A stretch of 64,000 bases of DNA from Hoeflea sp. 108 (GTDB taxonomy: Bacteria > Pseudomonadota > Alphaproteobacteria > Rhizobiales > Rhizobiaceae). This document shows positions 43,440 to 52,341 of this stretch, in pieces; the stretch's first letter is position 1; each line of letters starts with the position of its first letter. The DNA is taken from assembly GCF_000372965.1 (NCBI RefSeq), contig NZ_KB890025.1:248001-312000 (forward strand). Direction: 5' to 3'. The notes beneath the pieces are model-generated. The model saw nothing but the letters and a program-made list of their open reading frames with translations, did no database searches and was not told the origin of the DNA. The position numbers were made by a program, and so were the translations under genes.

Positions 43440-44549
43440 TCAGGCGGCGGTCTGGGAAATCACGCCGCGGCGGATCTGGTCTTCCTCGATGGACTCGAAG
43501 AGTGCGCGGAAGTTGCCTTCGCCGAAGCCCTCGTCGCCCTTGCGCTGGATGAACTCGAAGAAGATCGGGCCGATGACGGTCTTGGAGAAGATCTGCAGCA
43601 GGATCTTGGTCATGCCACCGTCGACCACGCCTTCGCCGTCGATCAGGATGCCGTGCTTCTTCATCTTGTCGAGCGGTTCGTCATGGCCGTGCACGCGGTT
43701 GCGCGACATCTCGTAATAGGTGTCGGGCGGGCCGGGCATGAACTTCAGGCCCTTTTCGGCGATCCTGTCGGTGGCGGCATAGATGTCATCGCTGCCGACG
43801 GCGATGTGCTGGATGCCTTCGCCCTTGTACTTCCTGAGATATTCTTCGATCTGACTGGTGTCGTCCTTGGACTCGTTCAGCGGGATGCGAATCTTGCCGC
43901 AGGGCGAGGTGATGGCGCGGCTGACGAGGCCGGTGATGCGGCCGTCGATGTTGAAGAAGTGGATTTGCTTGAAGCCGAAAAGCTCGCGATAGAAATCCCA
44001 CCACTTGTCCATGTTGCCGCGATAGACATTGTGGGTCAGGTGGTCGAGGAAATAGAAGCCGACGCCCTGGGGCTTGGGGTCGCGCGCGCCGATCCATTCG
44101 AAATCGGTATCATAGGCCGAGCCCTTGGTGCCGTACTTGTCGACGAAGTAGAGCAGCGAGCCGCCGATGCCGACGATGGCCGGCACGTCGAGCGCCTTGT
44201 CGGCGCCGGTGTAGGGCACGGCGCCCTTCGACACCGCGTGGTCGAATGCGTGCTTGGCGTCGACCACCCGCCACGCCATCGAGGCAGCGCAAGGGCCATG
44301 CTCGTCGACGAAGCGCATGGCGTGGCTGCCCGGCTCGGCGTTGACGATGTAGTTGATGTCGCCCTGGCGCCAGACGGTGATCTTCTTAGTCTTGTGGCGC
44401 GCGACCGGCTGGTAGCCCATGCGCGTGAAAAGCTCTTCCAGCTTCTCGGGCTCGGGATGCGCGAACTCGACGAACTCGAAGCCGTCGGTGCCGGCGGGGT
44501 TGTCGGCGCTGATCCTGGCCGGCGGCGCATCGTGCGGGAACGGACCCAT
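43440..44549 (-). CDS. hpd: 4-hydroxyphenylpyruvate dioxygenase
   Basis: Fe(II) enzyme converting 4-hydroxyphenylpyruvate to homogentisate in tyrosine breakdown; 369 residues. The vicinal-oxygen-chelate fold is visible with iron ligands in the C-terminal half: FYFLDHLTHNVYRG (His), GEGIQHIAVGSDDI (His) and the Glu near FFEFIQRKG. The ATG at 44549 has GAGGAGG upstream; the frame extends 22 codons further. It is divergent from an Lrp-type regulator with a palindrome between, matching the known hpd-hpdR arrangement. Confidence 0.95.
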   Translation of the reverse strand: MGPFPHDAPPARISADNPAGTDGFEFVEFAHPEPEKLEELFTRMGYQPVARHKTKKITVWRQGDINYIVNAEPGSHAMRFVDEHGPCAASMAWRVVDAKHAFDHAVSKGAVPYTGADKALDVPAIVGIGGSLLYFVDKYGTKGSAYDTDFEWIGARDPKPQGVGFYFLDHLTHNVYRGNMDKWWDFYRELFGFKQIHFFNIDGRITGLVSRAITSPCGKIRIPLNESKDDTSQIEEYLRKYKGEGIQHIAVGSDDIYAATDRIAEKGLKFMPGPPDTYYEMSRNRVHGHDEPLDKMKKHGILIDGEGVVDGGMTKILLQIFSKTVIGPIFFEFIQRKGDEGFGEGNFRALFESIEEDQIRRGVISQTAA

Positions 44550-44598
44550 GGAAATTCCTCCTCTGAAAACTGGTAGCGCATATTGTGCTCCCGATTTC

Positions 44599-44615
44599 AT
44601 GCAATGTGCTTGCAT
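44599..44615. promoter_or_regulatory. Candidate Lrp/HpdR operator
   Basis: ATGCAA-TGTGC-TTGCAT, a perfect 6-base inverted repeat with a 5-base spacer, in the middle of the 125-base divergent interval between hpd and the Lrp-type gene. Confidence 0.5.
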
Positions 44616-44674
44616 TTTGGGCTCTCATGGGTCGATCTATGCGTGAAACGTGCATGGATGAGGAGTATGGTGCA

Positions 44675-45142
44675 ATGAATGCGGCGCTCGACCAATTCGA
44701 CCTCAAGATCCTGCGCGAGCTTCAGCGCGACGGACGGCTGACAAACAACGAACTGTCGGAAAAGATCGCGCTGTCGGCGTCGCAATGCTCGCGCCGCCGC
44801 GCCCGGCTGGAGTCCGAGGGCTTCATCCGCGGCTATCAGGCCATGCTCGACCGCGAACGGCTCGGGCTCGATCTTCTGGTGGTGATTTCGGTGACGCTCG
44901 CCACCCACAACCGCGACAACGCCCAGCGTTTCGCCCGGCTGGTCAACGATCTGCCCGAGGTGCTCGAGGCCTATTCGCTGACCGGCGAGATGGATTACTA
45001 CATCAAGGTCGTGGTGCGCGGGCTGTCGGATCTGTCGCGCTTCGTCAACGAGGTTCTGTTGCCGCACGATTCCGTGCAGCACGTGAAGACCGCGATCGTG
45101 CTGACGACGTTGAAGCAGTTCGGGCCGCTGCCGATCGGGTAG
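44675..45142 (+). CDS. Lrp/AsnC family regulator, likely of hpd
   Basis: Regulator of 155 residues. The N-terminal winged helix (LDQFDLKILRELQRDGRLTN, then NELSEKIALSASQCSRRRAR) is followed by an AsnC ligand domain (GLDLLVVISVTLATHN, VLEAYSLTGEMDYYIKVVVR). The start at ATG 44675, with GAGGAG 9 bases upstream, gives the usual Lrp N-terminus; ATG 44654 is an alternative. It is divergent from hpd and probably activates it in response to tyrosine or a related aromatic. Confidence 0.9.
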   Translation: MNAALDQFDLKILRELQRDGRLTNNELSEKIALSASQCSRRRARLESEGFIRGYQAMLDRERLGLDLLVVISVTLATHNRDNAQRFARLVNDLPEVLEAYSLTGEMDYYIKVVVRGLSDLSRFVNEVLLPHDSVQHVKTAIVLTTLKQFGPLPIG

Positions 45143-45311
45143 GGGCGTAGATGTCTTGGCCGGCGTCTGGGTCAGTCCTGTGCCGGTCCGAGCGCGAGTT
45201 CCGGACGGTTTTGGTGCTCGCAGTCGCCATGCCGTGACACCAAAGAGACCAGAGGCGGGGTGGAGATGATTGTACCCCTGTCCTGATTGTAAGGGTGACA
45301 GCCTACCCGGC

Positions 45312-45767
45312 CTATCGCTGCAGCTTTGGCCTTGCCAACAGCGCCCGCTCGACATCCGCCAGCCCCGCCTCGATGCGCTCGATGGCGCCCGCGCCGAGCG
45401 CCTTTTCAAGGGTCGCTTGGTAACTGTGGGCCAGGTCGGCGATCTCGCGATAGGCCTTGAGACCAGCAGCCGTCAGTTCCAGATGCTCGACACGGCGGTC
45501 GGTTTCGTTCTCGCTGCGCTTCAGCCAGCGGCGTTCCTCCAGCGCTGCCACCGCACGGCTGACCTTGGTCTTGTGCATGTTGGAATGGGCGCCGATCTCG
45601 GTCGCGGTCATGCGGCCGACGCTGCCGAGCGCCGCGAGCGCGCGCCATTCGGGTCGCGTCATCTGGAAACGCTGCTTGTATTCCCTGGAAAAGCTCAGGC
45701 TGATCAACTCGGCCGCCCGGTTCAGCCGGTAGGGCAGAAAACTTTCCAGGTCGAACGCGTCCGGCAT
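45312..45767 (-). CDS. MarR family regulator
   Basis: Regulator of 151 residues with the MarR winged helix at about 30-95 (MTRPEWRALAALGSVGRMTA, TEIGAHSNMHKTKVSRAVAA, LEERRWLKRSENETDRR). It is divergent from hmgA with a palindrome in the 83-base gap, the arrangement of HmgR-type repressors relieved by homogentisate. The ligand assignment is inference. The 169-base gap between it and the Lrp-type gene shows nothing distinctive. Confidence 0.9.
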   Translation of the reverse strand: MPDAFDLESFLPYRLNRAAELISLSFSREYKQRFQMTRPEWRALAALGSVGRMTATEIGAHSNMHKTKVSRAVAALEERRWLKRSENETDRRVEHLELTAAGLKAYREIADLAHSYQATLEKALGAGAIERIEAGLADVERALLARPKLQR

Positions 45768-45794
45768 TTGAAGCCTTTGATAGTTACAAAATCA

Positions 45795-45814
45795 ATGGTT
45801 ACACTTGCAACCAT
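45795..45814. promoter_or_regulatory. Candidate MarR operator before hmgA
   Basis: ATGGTT and AACCAT flank 8 bases; 16 of 20 positions are symmetric. A TTACA direct repeat overlaps its left side. The site lies between the divergent MarR gene and hmgA. Confidence 0.55.
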
Positions 45815-45850
45815 CTCGACGTTCTCACGTCCGCCAGGGAGGTGCAAGAC

Positions 45851-47200
45851 ATGCTGGACAAAGCCGCCAAACAAGCTTCGCTCGCGACTGCCGCCGGATA
45901 CATGCCAGGCTTCGGCAACGACTTCGAGACCGAAGCACTGCCGGGTGCGCTGCCGCAGGGCCAGAACAGCCCGCAGAAGTGCAATTACGGCCTTTATGCC
46001 GAGCAGCTGTCGGGCTCTCCCTTCACCGCGCCGCGCGGCACCAACGAGCGCTCCTGGCTCTACCGCATCCGCCCGAGCGTGCGCCACACCAAGCGCTTCT
46101 CCAATGCCAGCTACCCGCAATGGAAGACCGCGCCTTGCCTCGACGATCATTCGCTGCCGCTCGGCCAGCTGCGCTGGAACCCACTGCCGGAGCCCGCGGG
46201 GAAAAACAGTTTCATCGAGGGCATCCGCACCATGACGACGGCGGGCGATGCGATGACCCAGGTCGGTATGGCGGCGCATGCCTACATCTTCAACGATGAC
46301 ATGGTCGACGACTATTTCTTCAACGCCGACGGCGAGCTGATGATCGTGCCGCAAGTGGGCACGATCCGCATCTTCACCGAAATGGGTGTCATCGACGTCG
46401 AGCCGTCGGAGATCTGCCTGGTGCCGCGCGGCATGATGTTCAAGGTTTCGCGCTTGGGCGATGCTGCCTTCCATCGCGGCTATATCTGCGAAAACTACGG
46501 CGCCAAGTTCACGCTGCCGGATCGCGGGCCGATTGGTGCGAATTGCCTGGCCAACCCGCGCGATTTCAAGACACCGGTTGCCGCCTACGAAGACAAGGAG
46601 ACGCCGTGCCGCGTGCACGTCAAATGGTGCGGCAAGTTTTATGTCACCGAGATCGGCCATTCGCCGCTCGACGTCGTTGCCTGGCACGGCAACTATGCCC
46701 CGTTCAAATATGACCTCAGGACCTTCTCGCCTGTCGGCGCAATCCTGTTCGATCATCCGGATCCGTCGATCTTCACGGTGCTGACGGCGCCGACCGAAGA
46801 AGCAGGCACGGCCAATGTCGACTTCGTCATCTTCCCACCGCGCTGGCTGGTGGCTGAACACAGCTTCCGGCCGCCCTGGTATCATCGCAACATCATGAGT
46901 GAGTTCATGGGCCTGATCCACGGCCAGTATGACGCCAAGGAAGAGGGGTTCGTGCCGGGCGGCATGAGCCTGCACAACATGATGCTGCCGCATGGACCTG
47001 ATGCGATGGGCTTCGAGAAGGCCTCGAACGGCGAGCTCAAGCCGGTCAAGCTCGATCACACCATGGCCTTCATGTTCGAGACGCGTTTCCCCCAGCAACT
47101 GACGAAGTTCGCCGCTGAACTGGAGACGCTGCAGGACAACTACATCGATTGCTGGGACGGGCTCGAGCGCAAGTTCGACGGCACGCCCGGTATCAAGTGA
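45851..47200 (+). CDS. hmgA: Homogentisate 1,2-dioxygenase
   Basis: Fe(II) ring-cleaving dioxygenase that opens homogentisate to maleylacetoacetate; 449 residues. It has MPGFGNDFETEALPGALPQG near the start, FLFRIRPS-like SWLYRIRPSVRH, and the iron-site region FRPPWYHRNIMSEFMGLIHG with GGMSLHNMMLPHGPD. The ATG at 45851 is preceded by GGGAGG at 45839-45843 region; a GTG at 45842 is in frame. It heads hmgA-fahA-maiA. Confidence 0.95.
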   Translation: MLDKAAKQASLATAAGYMPGFGNDFETEALPGALPQGQNSPQKCNYGLYAEQLSGSPFTAPRGTNERSWLYRIRPSVRHTKRFSNASYPQWKTAPCLDDHSLPLGQLRWNPLPEPAGKNSFIEGIRTMTTAGDAMTQVGMAAHAYIFNDDMVDDYFFNADGELMIVPQVGTIRIFTEMGVIDVEPSEICLVPRGMMFKVSRLGDAAFHRGYICENYGAKFTLPDRGPIGANCLANPRDFKTPVAAYEDKETPCRVHVKWCGKFYVTEIGHSPLDVVAWHGNYAPFKYDLRTFSPVGAILFDHPDPSIFTVLTAPTEEAGTANVDFVIFPPRWLVAEHSFRPPWYHRNIMSEFMGLIHGQYDAKEEGFVPGGMSLHNMMLPHGPDAMGFEKASNGELKPVKLDHTMAFMFETRFPQQLTKFAAELETLQDNYIDCWDGLERKFDGTPGIK

Positions 47201-47220
47201 AGCATCAAGTGAGGACGTAA

Positions 47221-48237
47221 ATGAAGCTCGCTACGCTGAAGGACTCCACCCGCGATGGCCGCCTGGTCGTTGTCTCCAGGGATCTGACCCGGTGCTCTGA
47301 GGTCGGCCATATTGCTCGGACGCTGCAGGCAGCGCTTGACGACTGGGCCCATGTCGGCCCGCGCCTCGCCAATGTCGCAGAGGGCATCGAAACCGGTTCA
47401 CAGCCGACCATGCGTTTCCATGAGCACGATGCAGCCTCACCCTTGCCGCGCGCCTATCAGTGGGCCGACGGCTCGGCCTATGTGAACCATGTCGAGCTGG
47501 TCCGGAAGGCGCGGGGCGCGGAGATGCCCGAGAGCTTCTGGACCGATCCCTTGATGTATCAGGGCGGCTCGGATTCGTTCCTAGGCCCGCGCGACCCTGT
47601 CGTCATGGCCGACGAGGCCTGGGGCATCGACCTCGAAGGTGAGGTGGCCGTCATCGTCGATGACGTGCCGATGGGCGCCAGCCGCGACGAGGCTCATGCC
47701 GCCATCCGCCTGATCCTGCTGGTCAACGACGTGTCGCTGCGCGGCCTGATTCCGGCCGAACTCGCCAAGGGTTTCGGCTTCTTCCAGTCCAAACCTTCGA
47801 CTGCATTCTCGCCCGTTGCGGTGTCGCCCGACGAGCTTGGCGAGGCCTGGTACGGGGGCAAGCTGCATCTGCCGCTGCTGGTTTCGCTCAACGGCCAGCC
47901 GTTCGGACGGGCCGACGCCGGCGTCGACATGACTTTCGATTTCGCAACGCTCGTCGCGCATGCGGCGAAGACCCGACCGCTGGTCGCCGGCACGATCATT
48001 GGCTCGGGCACGGTGTCCAACAAGCTTGACGGTGGCCCCGGCAAGGCGATTTCCGAGGGTGGGGCGGGCTATTCCTGCATCGCCGAAATCCGGACCATCG
48101 AGACCATCCAGCACGGTCAGCCGACGACGCCGTTCCTGAAGTTCGGCGACCAGGTCCGTATCGAGATGCACGACCGCTCGGGGCACTCGATCTTCGGGGC
48201 CATCGAGCAGACCGTCGAGAAATACGAGAAGGCGTGA
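47221..48237 (+). CDS. fahA: Fumarylacetoacetase (bacterial FAH)
   Basis: Hydrolyses fumarylacetoacetate to fumarate and acetoacetate, the last tyrosine-pathway step. It has 338 residues, as in the short bacterial FAH class. It begins MKLATLKDSTRDGRLVVVS; metal-site segments include GPRDPVVMADEAWGIDLEGE with its acidic ligands, and VNDVSLRGLIP. The active-site GSGTVSNKLDGG lies near the C-terminus. It lies 20 bases after hmgA and 6 before maiA, consistent with one operon. Confidence 0.93.
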   Translation: MKLATLKDSTRDGRLVVVSRDLTRCSEVGHIARTLQAALDDWAHVGPRLANVAEGIETGSQPTMRFHEHDAASPLPRAYQWADGSAYVNHVELVRKARGAEMPESFWTDPLMYQGGSDSFLGPRDPVVMADEAWGIDLEGEVAVIVDDVPMGASRDEAHAAIRLILLVNDVSLRGLIPAELAKGFGFFQSKPSTAFSPVAVSPDELGEAWYGGKLHLPLLVSLNGQPFGRADAGVDMTFDFATLVAHAAKTRPLVAGTIIGSGTVSNKLDGGPGKAISEGGAGYSCIAEIRTIETIQHGQPTTPFLKFGDQVRIEMHDRSGHSIFGAIEQTVEKYEKA

Positions 48238-48243
48238 GCCATC

Positions 48244-48879
48244 ATGAGCGAGACCGTCCTGTTCGATTATTGGCGTTCGTCGGCGAGTTATCGCGTGCGC
48301 ATCGCCCTCAACATGCTGGGGCAGGATTTTCGGCCCGTGTCGGTCGACCTGCTGGCGAAGAGCCAGAAATCATCGGAGCATCTGGCACGCAATCCGCAAG
48401 GGCTGGTGCCGGTGCTCGACATCGACGGCCACGCCTTCACCCAGTCGCTGGCGATCATCGAATATCTCGACGAAACCCGTCATGCCGGCTTCCTGCCGTC
48501 CGATCCGCTCGGCCGCCAGCGCGTGCGCCAGCTCGCCTATGCGATCGCCATGGAAATCCACCCAGTCTGCAACACCGGTGTGATCGCCGAACTGATGCGG
48601 CTCGCGCCTGACCCCGAGGCGGCGCGCGATGCCTGGATGCAGAAGTTCATCGGCGACGGCATGGCCGCCTTCGAAAGGCTGCTCGACAACCCGGCGACTG
48701 GCACGTTCTGCCACGGCGATGTGCCAGGCATGGCAGACTTCTGCCTTGTGCCGCAGGTCTACAACGCCCGGCGCTGGAACGTCGACATTTCGGGCCTGAA
48801 GCGGGTGCTGGAGATATCGGCGCGATGCGAGGCGCTCGAGGCGTTTGCAAAGGCGCATCCGGATAGGGTCAAGGGCTGA
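48244..48879 (+). CDS. maiA: Maleylacetoacetate isomerase
   Basis: Glutathione-dependent zeta-class GST fold enzyme, 211 residues. It isomerises maleylacetoacetate to fumarylacetoacetate. The catalytic SSASYRVRIALN (here WRSSASYRVRIALNMLG), NPQGLVPVLDIDG and QSLAIIEYLDETR motifs are present; the C-terminal helical domain has MEIHPVCNTGV and PGMADFCLVPQVYNARR. It completes the hmgA-fahA-maiA operon. No terminator with a T-run follows directly; an inverted-repeat element begins 21 bases downstream. Confidence 0.95.
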   Translation: MSETVLFDYWRSSASYRVRIALNMLGQDFRPVSVDLLAKSQKSSEHLARNPQGLVPVLDIDGHAFTQSLAIIEYLDETRHAGFLPSDPLGRQRVRQLAYAIAMEIHPVCNTGVIAELMRLAPDPEAARDAWMQKFIGDGMAAFERLLDNPATGTFCHGDVPGMADFCLVPQVYNARRWNVDISGLKRVLEISARCEALEAFAKAHPDRVKG

Positions 48880-48900
48880 GGGCGGCTGGTTGCGAGACTA

Positions 48901-49080
48901 CCCCCACCCCTAATCCCTCCCCATCAGCGAGAGGGTGATTTTGGGACCGTGCCGCGCTCAGTCTCCCAAAAACAGATTGAAGCCATCCAGCAAGGGCAGT
49001 TCGCTGCCGAGTTGTTTGCGCATCCAGTATGGCGCAGACCGGATTCCCTCCCCTTTGTGGGGAGGGGCTAGGGGTGGGGT
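48901..49080. repeat. Intergenic inverted-repeat element (MITE/REP-like)
   Basis: The left end, 48901-48923 (C-rich, CCCCCACCCCTAATCCCTCC), is an imperfect inverted copy of the right end, 49058-49080 (GGGGAGGGGCTAGGGGTGGG). A second hairpin CCCTCCCC-TTTG-TGGGGAGGG (about 49046-49066) lies inside the right end. The core has no ORF. C/G-rich ends of this form are familiar from intergenic repeats in rhizobial genomes; it may also end transcription from both sides. Confidence 0.6.
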
Positions 49081-49095
49081 GTTGTCGAGCTGCAG

Positions 49096-51108
49096 CTACC
49101 TCGCCCGCCAGGCCTGCGTTCGCTTGATCAGTACCTTTGACAGGAACAGGTGGATCAGTCGGGCTGCGATGTTGGTGTAGAAGATCATCATCGCCATGGC
49201 TGCGGCCGGGGCCACGTCACCGGCGTCGTCCATGTTGAGCACCGCCACCGAGGCCAGCATCGTGTCTTTCGAATAGAGGAACACCACCGCCGACACCGTC
49301 GTCATGGCGTTGACGAACAGGTAGATCGAGATGTCGAGGATGGCAGGCAGGCAGACCGGCACGGTGACGCGAGCAAACAGCTTGTAGAAGGGCTGCTTGA
49401 GCGAGGCCGCAACCGGCTCGAACTCCTGGTCGATCTGCTTGAGTGCTGTCAGAGCGGTCAGGTGCCCCACCGTGTAGAAGTGGGTGATCGTGCACACGAC
49501 CAGGATGTGCATGGTGCCGTAGAGCGCGTGCAGCGGGTTGGCGGGGTCGTTGAAGAAGAAGATGTAGGCAAGGCCCAGCACCATGCCCGGCACGGCCATT
49601 GGCAGCATGGCTAGGAATTGGAACGCCGTGCGGCCGCTGCTGAATCCGTCGGTTTTTTCGACCATGTAGGCGCCGACGAAGATGATGACCGTGCCGATGA
49701 TTGCCGTCAGCGCCGCCAACCGGATCGAGTTGTAATAGGAACCCCAGCCGCCGCCGTCCATGCGATCGAAGGCGAAGTGCTTGAAGCCGAGGCTGAGATC
49801 GTAGGGCCAGAGCTTGACCAGTGCGGCGAACTGGCTGGTGGCCATGATGCCGAGGATGAAGACGGCGATCAGCGAGCACCAGGCGAGACACAGCGCGTCG
49901 AAGCCACTGTTAGCCTTGGGTTGATAGGGCACCGAACGCGCCGACAGCAGCGCCACCTGCTTCTTCGTCACCATGCGGTCGACGATGAAGGCGGCGATTG
50001 CCGGCACGAGCAGGATGACCGAGACGACCGCACCCATCTCGAAATTCTGCTGGCCGATGACCTGCTTGTAGATGTCGACGGCCAGCACATTGTATTGGCC
50101 GCCGATGACCTTGGGCAGGCCGAAATCGGTGATGACGAGGGTGAAGACGACGAAAGCTGCCGAGATCAGGCCGTAGCGCGCGCCGGGAATGGTGACCGTC
50201 CAGAAGGTGCGCCAACGGCTGGCGCGTAGCGACGCGGCGGCTTCGTAGTGGCGCTGGTCGGAGATGGCCAAGGCCGTCGATATGATGATCATCGCATGCG
50301 GGAAGGCAAAGAAGATCGAGCCGACGACGATGCCGAGCGGGCCGTAGATCGAGGCCCCCATCAACAGGTCCTTGAGCATGCCCTGATTGCCGAACAGATA
50401 GATCAGCGCGATGCCGGGCAAGAGCGACGGCACCAGGATAGGCACCATGGCGACGAGCTTAAACGCATCCTTGAAGCGCATGCAGCTGCGGTTCAGCGCA
50501 TAGGCGAAGCCGAAAGCAAGGCCAACGGTGATGATCGTGCTGACCAGCGCGATGAAAACCGAGTTTTCGATCGAGCGGAACAGCGTCGGCGTCGAGAAGT
50601 AGGCGGCATAGTTTTCGAGCCCCAGCGCCCGCGACGGTCGCAGCATCACGCGGCGGAAATCGTTGGAGGTGAGCTCCTGCCATTCCGTTCCGGACTGCGG
50701 TTTGAGGCCGATTAGATAGGTTGCATCCGATGTGGTGCCCCGGATCTTGTACTTCACCGGGCTGCGGAAGCTGAAGTCGGGAAAGAAGCTCGTCGCCTGC
50801 AGGCGCCCGTCCGAGTTGGTGGCGAGCTTGGCCAGTGGCACCGCGTTGAGCTTCTCATTCAGCGCAGCAGCCGTGATGGGTTCGCCCCAATTGCCGTCCT
50901 TGTCGCTGACCTGGAACTCGAACCTGGCGAGGTCGAAGCTGTAGGTCGAAAACGACTTGGACAGCATGACGGCGAGCGGAGCTGCCAGCGCTACCACGAG
51001 ATAGAGCGCGATCAAGACCATCAGGCTGCGCTTGATCAGCTGGTCGCTGTCGAGCCTGAGCCTGAGCGTGCGGCCGACGGGCAGGGCGGTGTCGATTGCC
51101 ATCGCCAT
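49096..51108 (-). CDS. 2-aminoethylphosphonate-type ABC transporter, fused permease
   Basis: Inner-membrane permease of 670 residues made of two fused BinC-type domains, about 12 membrane segments. EAA loops are seen at about 295-320 (YEAAASLRASRWRTFWTVTI) and about 590 (FEPVAASLKQPFYKLFARVT). A periplasmic insert of about 110 residues follows the first helix. The fused layout and the accompanying genes match the putative 2-aminoethylphosphonate transporters (PhnSTU2/AepXVW type). The start is one base after the ATPase gene stop. The substrate remains predicted. Confidence 0.85.
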   Translation of the reverse strand: MAMAIDTALPVGRTLRLRLDSDQLIKRSLMVLIALYLVVALAAPLAVMLSKSFSTYSFDLARFEFQVSDKDGNWGEPITAAALNEKLNAVPLAKLATNSDGRLQATSFFPDFSFRSPVKYKIRGTTSDATYLIGLKPQSGTEWQELTSNDFRRVMLRPSRALGLENYAAYFSTPTLFRSIENSVFIALVSTIITVGLAFGFAYALNRSCMRFKDAFKLVAMVPILVPSLLPGIALIYLFGNQGMLKDLLMGASIYGPLGIVVGSIFFAFPHAMIIISTALAISDQRHYEAAASLRASRWRTFWTVTIPGARYGLISAAFVVFTLVITDFGLPKVIGGQYNVLAVDIYKQVIGQQNFEMGAVVSVILLVPAIAAFIVDRMVTKKQVALLSARSVPYQPKANSGFDALCLAWCSLIAVFILGIMATSQFAALVKLWPYDLSLGFKHFAFDRMDGGGWGSYYNSIRLAALTAIIGTVIIFVGAYMVEKTDGFSSGRTAFQFLAMLPMAVPGMVLGLAYIFFFNDPANPLHALYGTMHILVVCTITHFYTVGHLTALTALKQIDQEFEPVAASLKQPFYKLFARVTVPVCLPAILDISIYLFVNAMTTVSAVVFLYSKDTMLASVAVLNMDDAGDVAPAAAMAMMIFYTNIAARLIHLFLSKVLIKRTQAWRAR

Positions 51109-51109
51109 G

Positions 51110-52213
51110 TCAGGCGCCCCTGGGATAGATCAGCAGCCGCTCGGCCGGTAGCTCGACGGTCAGCGCCCCACCCTGCGCCAGCGACAGGCGCCGCGCGGCG
51201 TTGATGGAGAAGTCGGCGATCAGCGTTTCGTTGCCGAGCGCATGACCGTGCAGCCGCGTGCGCCAGAACGAACCCAGGAACTCCATCTCGCTGATGGTGA
51301 CGTCGATCGCGTTGGCGGCGGCACCGTTGGCGAGAGAGCCGGCGGCATGGGGAATGACGTCCTCGGGCCGGATCGCAGCGATGACGGGCGCGCCGTCGTC
51401 GAAGCCGTTCTGCGCGCAGCTGAAAGTGGCAGCGCCGAAGCCGACGGCGCCCCTGGCTGCCTCGGCCTCGAATTTGTTGGCCTCGCCGATGAAGTCGGCG
51501 ACGAACAGCGTCGCCGGATGGCGATAGATTTCGGTCGGAGTGCCGATCTGCTCGATGACGCCGTGGTTCATCACCACGATGCGGTCGGCCATCGACAACG
51601 CCTCTTCCTGGTCATGGGTGACCATGACGGTGGTGACGCCGAGCTTGCGCTGCAGCTCCTTGATCTCGTGGCGCAGATGCGTGCGCACTTTGGCGTCGAG
51701 CGCCGACAGCGGCTCGTCGAGCAGAAGCAGGCCGGGCGAAATGGCAATGGCGCGGGCAAGCGCAATGCGCTGCTGCTGGCCGCCGGAAAGCTGTGCCGGA
51801 TATTTGTTGCCCTGGTCTGGAAGGCCGACGAGCTTGAGCAACTCGGCCACCCGCTGTTCGATCTCGGCGCGCGGGCGCTTGGTGTTTTCGAGGCCGAAGG
51901 CGATGTTCTTGGCGATCGTCAGGTTGGGGAACAGCGCATAGGACTGGAAGACGATGCCATAGTCGCGCTGCGACGGCGGCAGGGTGGAGACGTCGCGTCC
52001 GCCCTGATGGATCGAGCCGCGCGTCTGCAGGTCCAGGCCGGCGATGGCGCGCAAAAGCGTTGTCTTGCCGCAGCCCGACGGGCCAAGGAAGCAGATGAAC
52101 TCGCCCTCGCTGATGTCGAGCGAAATGTCCTTCAGCGCATGGAATTCGCCGAAGGCTTTCCAGACGTTTGCGATCTTGAGATAGGCTGGCTGCTTCAGGC
52201 TGGCGGCGGTCAT
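51110..52213 (-). CDS. 2-aminoethylphosphonate-type ABC transporter, ATPase
   Basis: ATP-binding subunit, 367 residues. It has Walker A GPSGCGKTT, the Q-loop VFQSYALFPNLT, signature LSGGQQQRIALARA, Walker B LLLLDEPLSALD and the H-loop VMVTHDQEEAL. A C-terminal TOBE-like regulatory domain lies at about 285-365. The start at ATG 52213 gives the family N-terminus (YLKIANVWKAFG); longer starts are open to 52420. It lies between the binding protein and the fused permease, all on the minus strand. Confidence 0.9.
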   Translation of the reverse strand: MTAASLKQPAYLKIANVWKAFGEFHALKDISLDISEGEFICFLGPSGCGKTTLLRAIAGLDLQTRGSIHQGGRDVSTLPPSQRDYGIVFQSYALFPNLTIAKNIAFGLENTKRPRAEIEQRVAELLKLVGLPDQGNKYPAQLSGGQQQRIALARAIAISPGLLLLDEPLSALDAKVRTHLRHEIKELQRKLGVTTVMVTHDQEEALSMADRIVVMNHGVIEQIGTPTEIYRHPATLFVADFIGEANKFEAEAARGAVGFGAATFSCAQNGFDDGAPVIAAIRPEDVIPHAAGSLANGAAANAIDVTISEMEFLGSFWRTRLHGHALGNETLIADFSINAARRLSLAQGGALTVELPAERLLIYPRGA

Positions 52214-52295
52214 GGCGCTCACTTCAGTCGGAATTCGCGGCTGCCCGGCGAGGGTTTCGTGTCTCATCGTAACCATCCGGCTTGGGGGCAAGGAT

Positions 52296-52322
52296 ACGGG
52301 CGCGGCACAAGGCAGCGCCCGT
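52296..52322 (-). promoter_or_regulatory. Intercistronic hairpin between binding protein and ATPase
   Basis: ACGGGCGC / GCGCCCGT form an 8-base stem with an 11-base loop just after the binding-protein stop. No T-run follows on the minus strand. Such hairpins often leave the binding-protein mRNA in excess over the membrane components. Confidence 0.45.
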
Positions 52323-52341
52323 CTGTCGAGGCGGCGAAAGA

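Noticed and set aside
49150..49614. Forward ORFs opposite the fused ABC permease
   Set aside because: Overlap a 670-residue permease with clear EAA loops; translations are charged and His/Arg-rich shadows.
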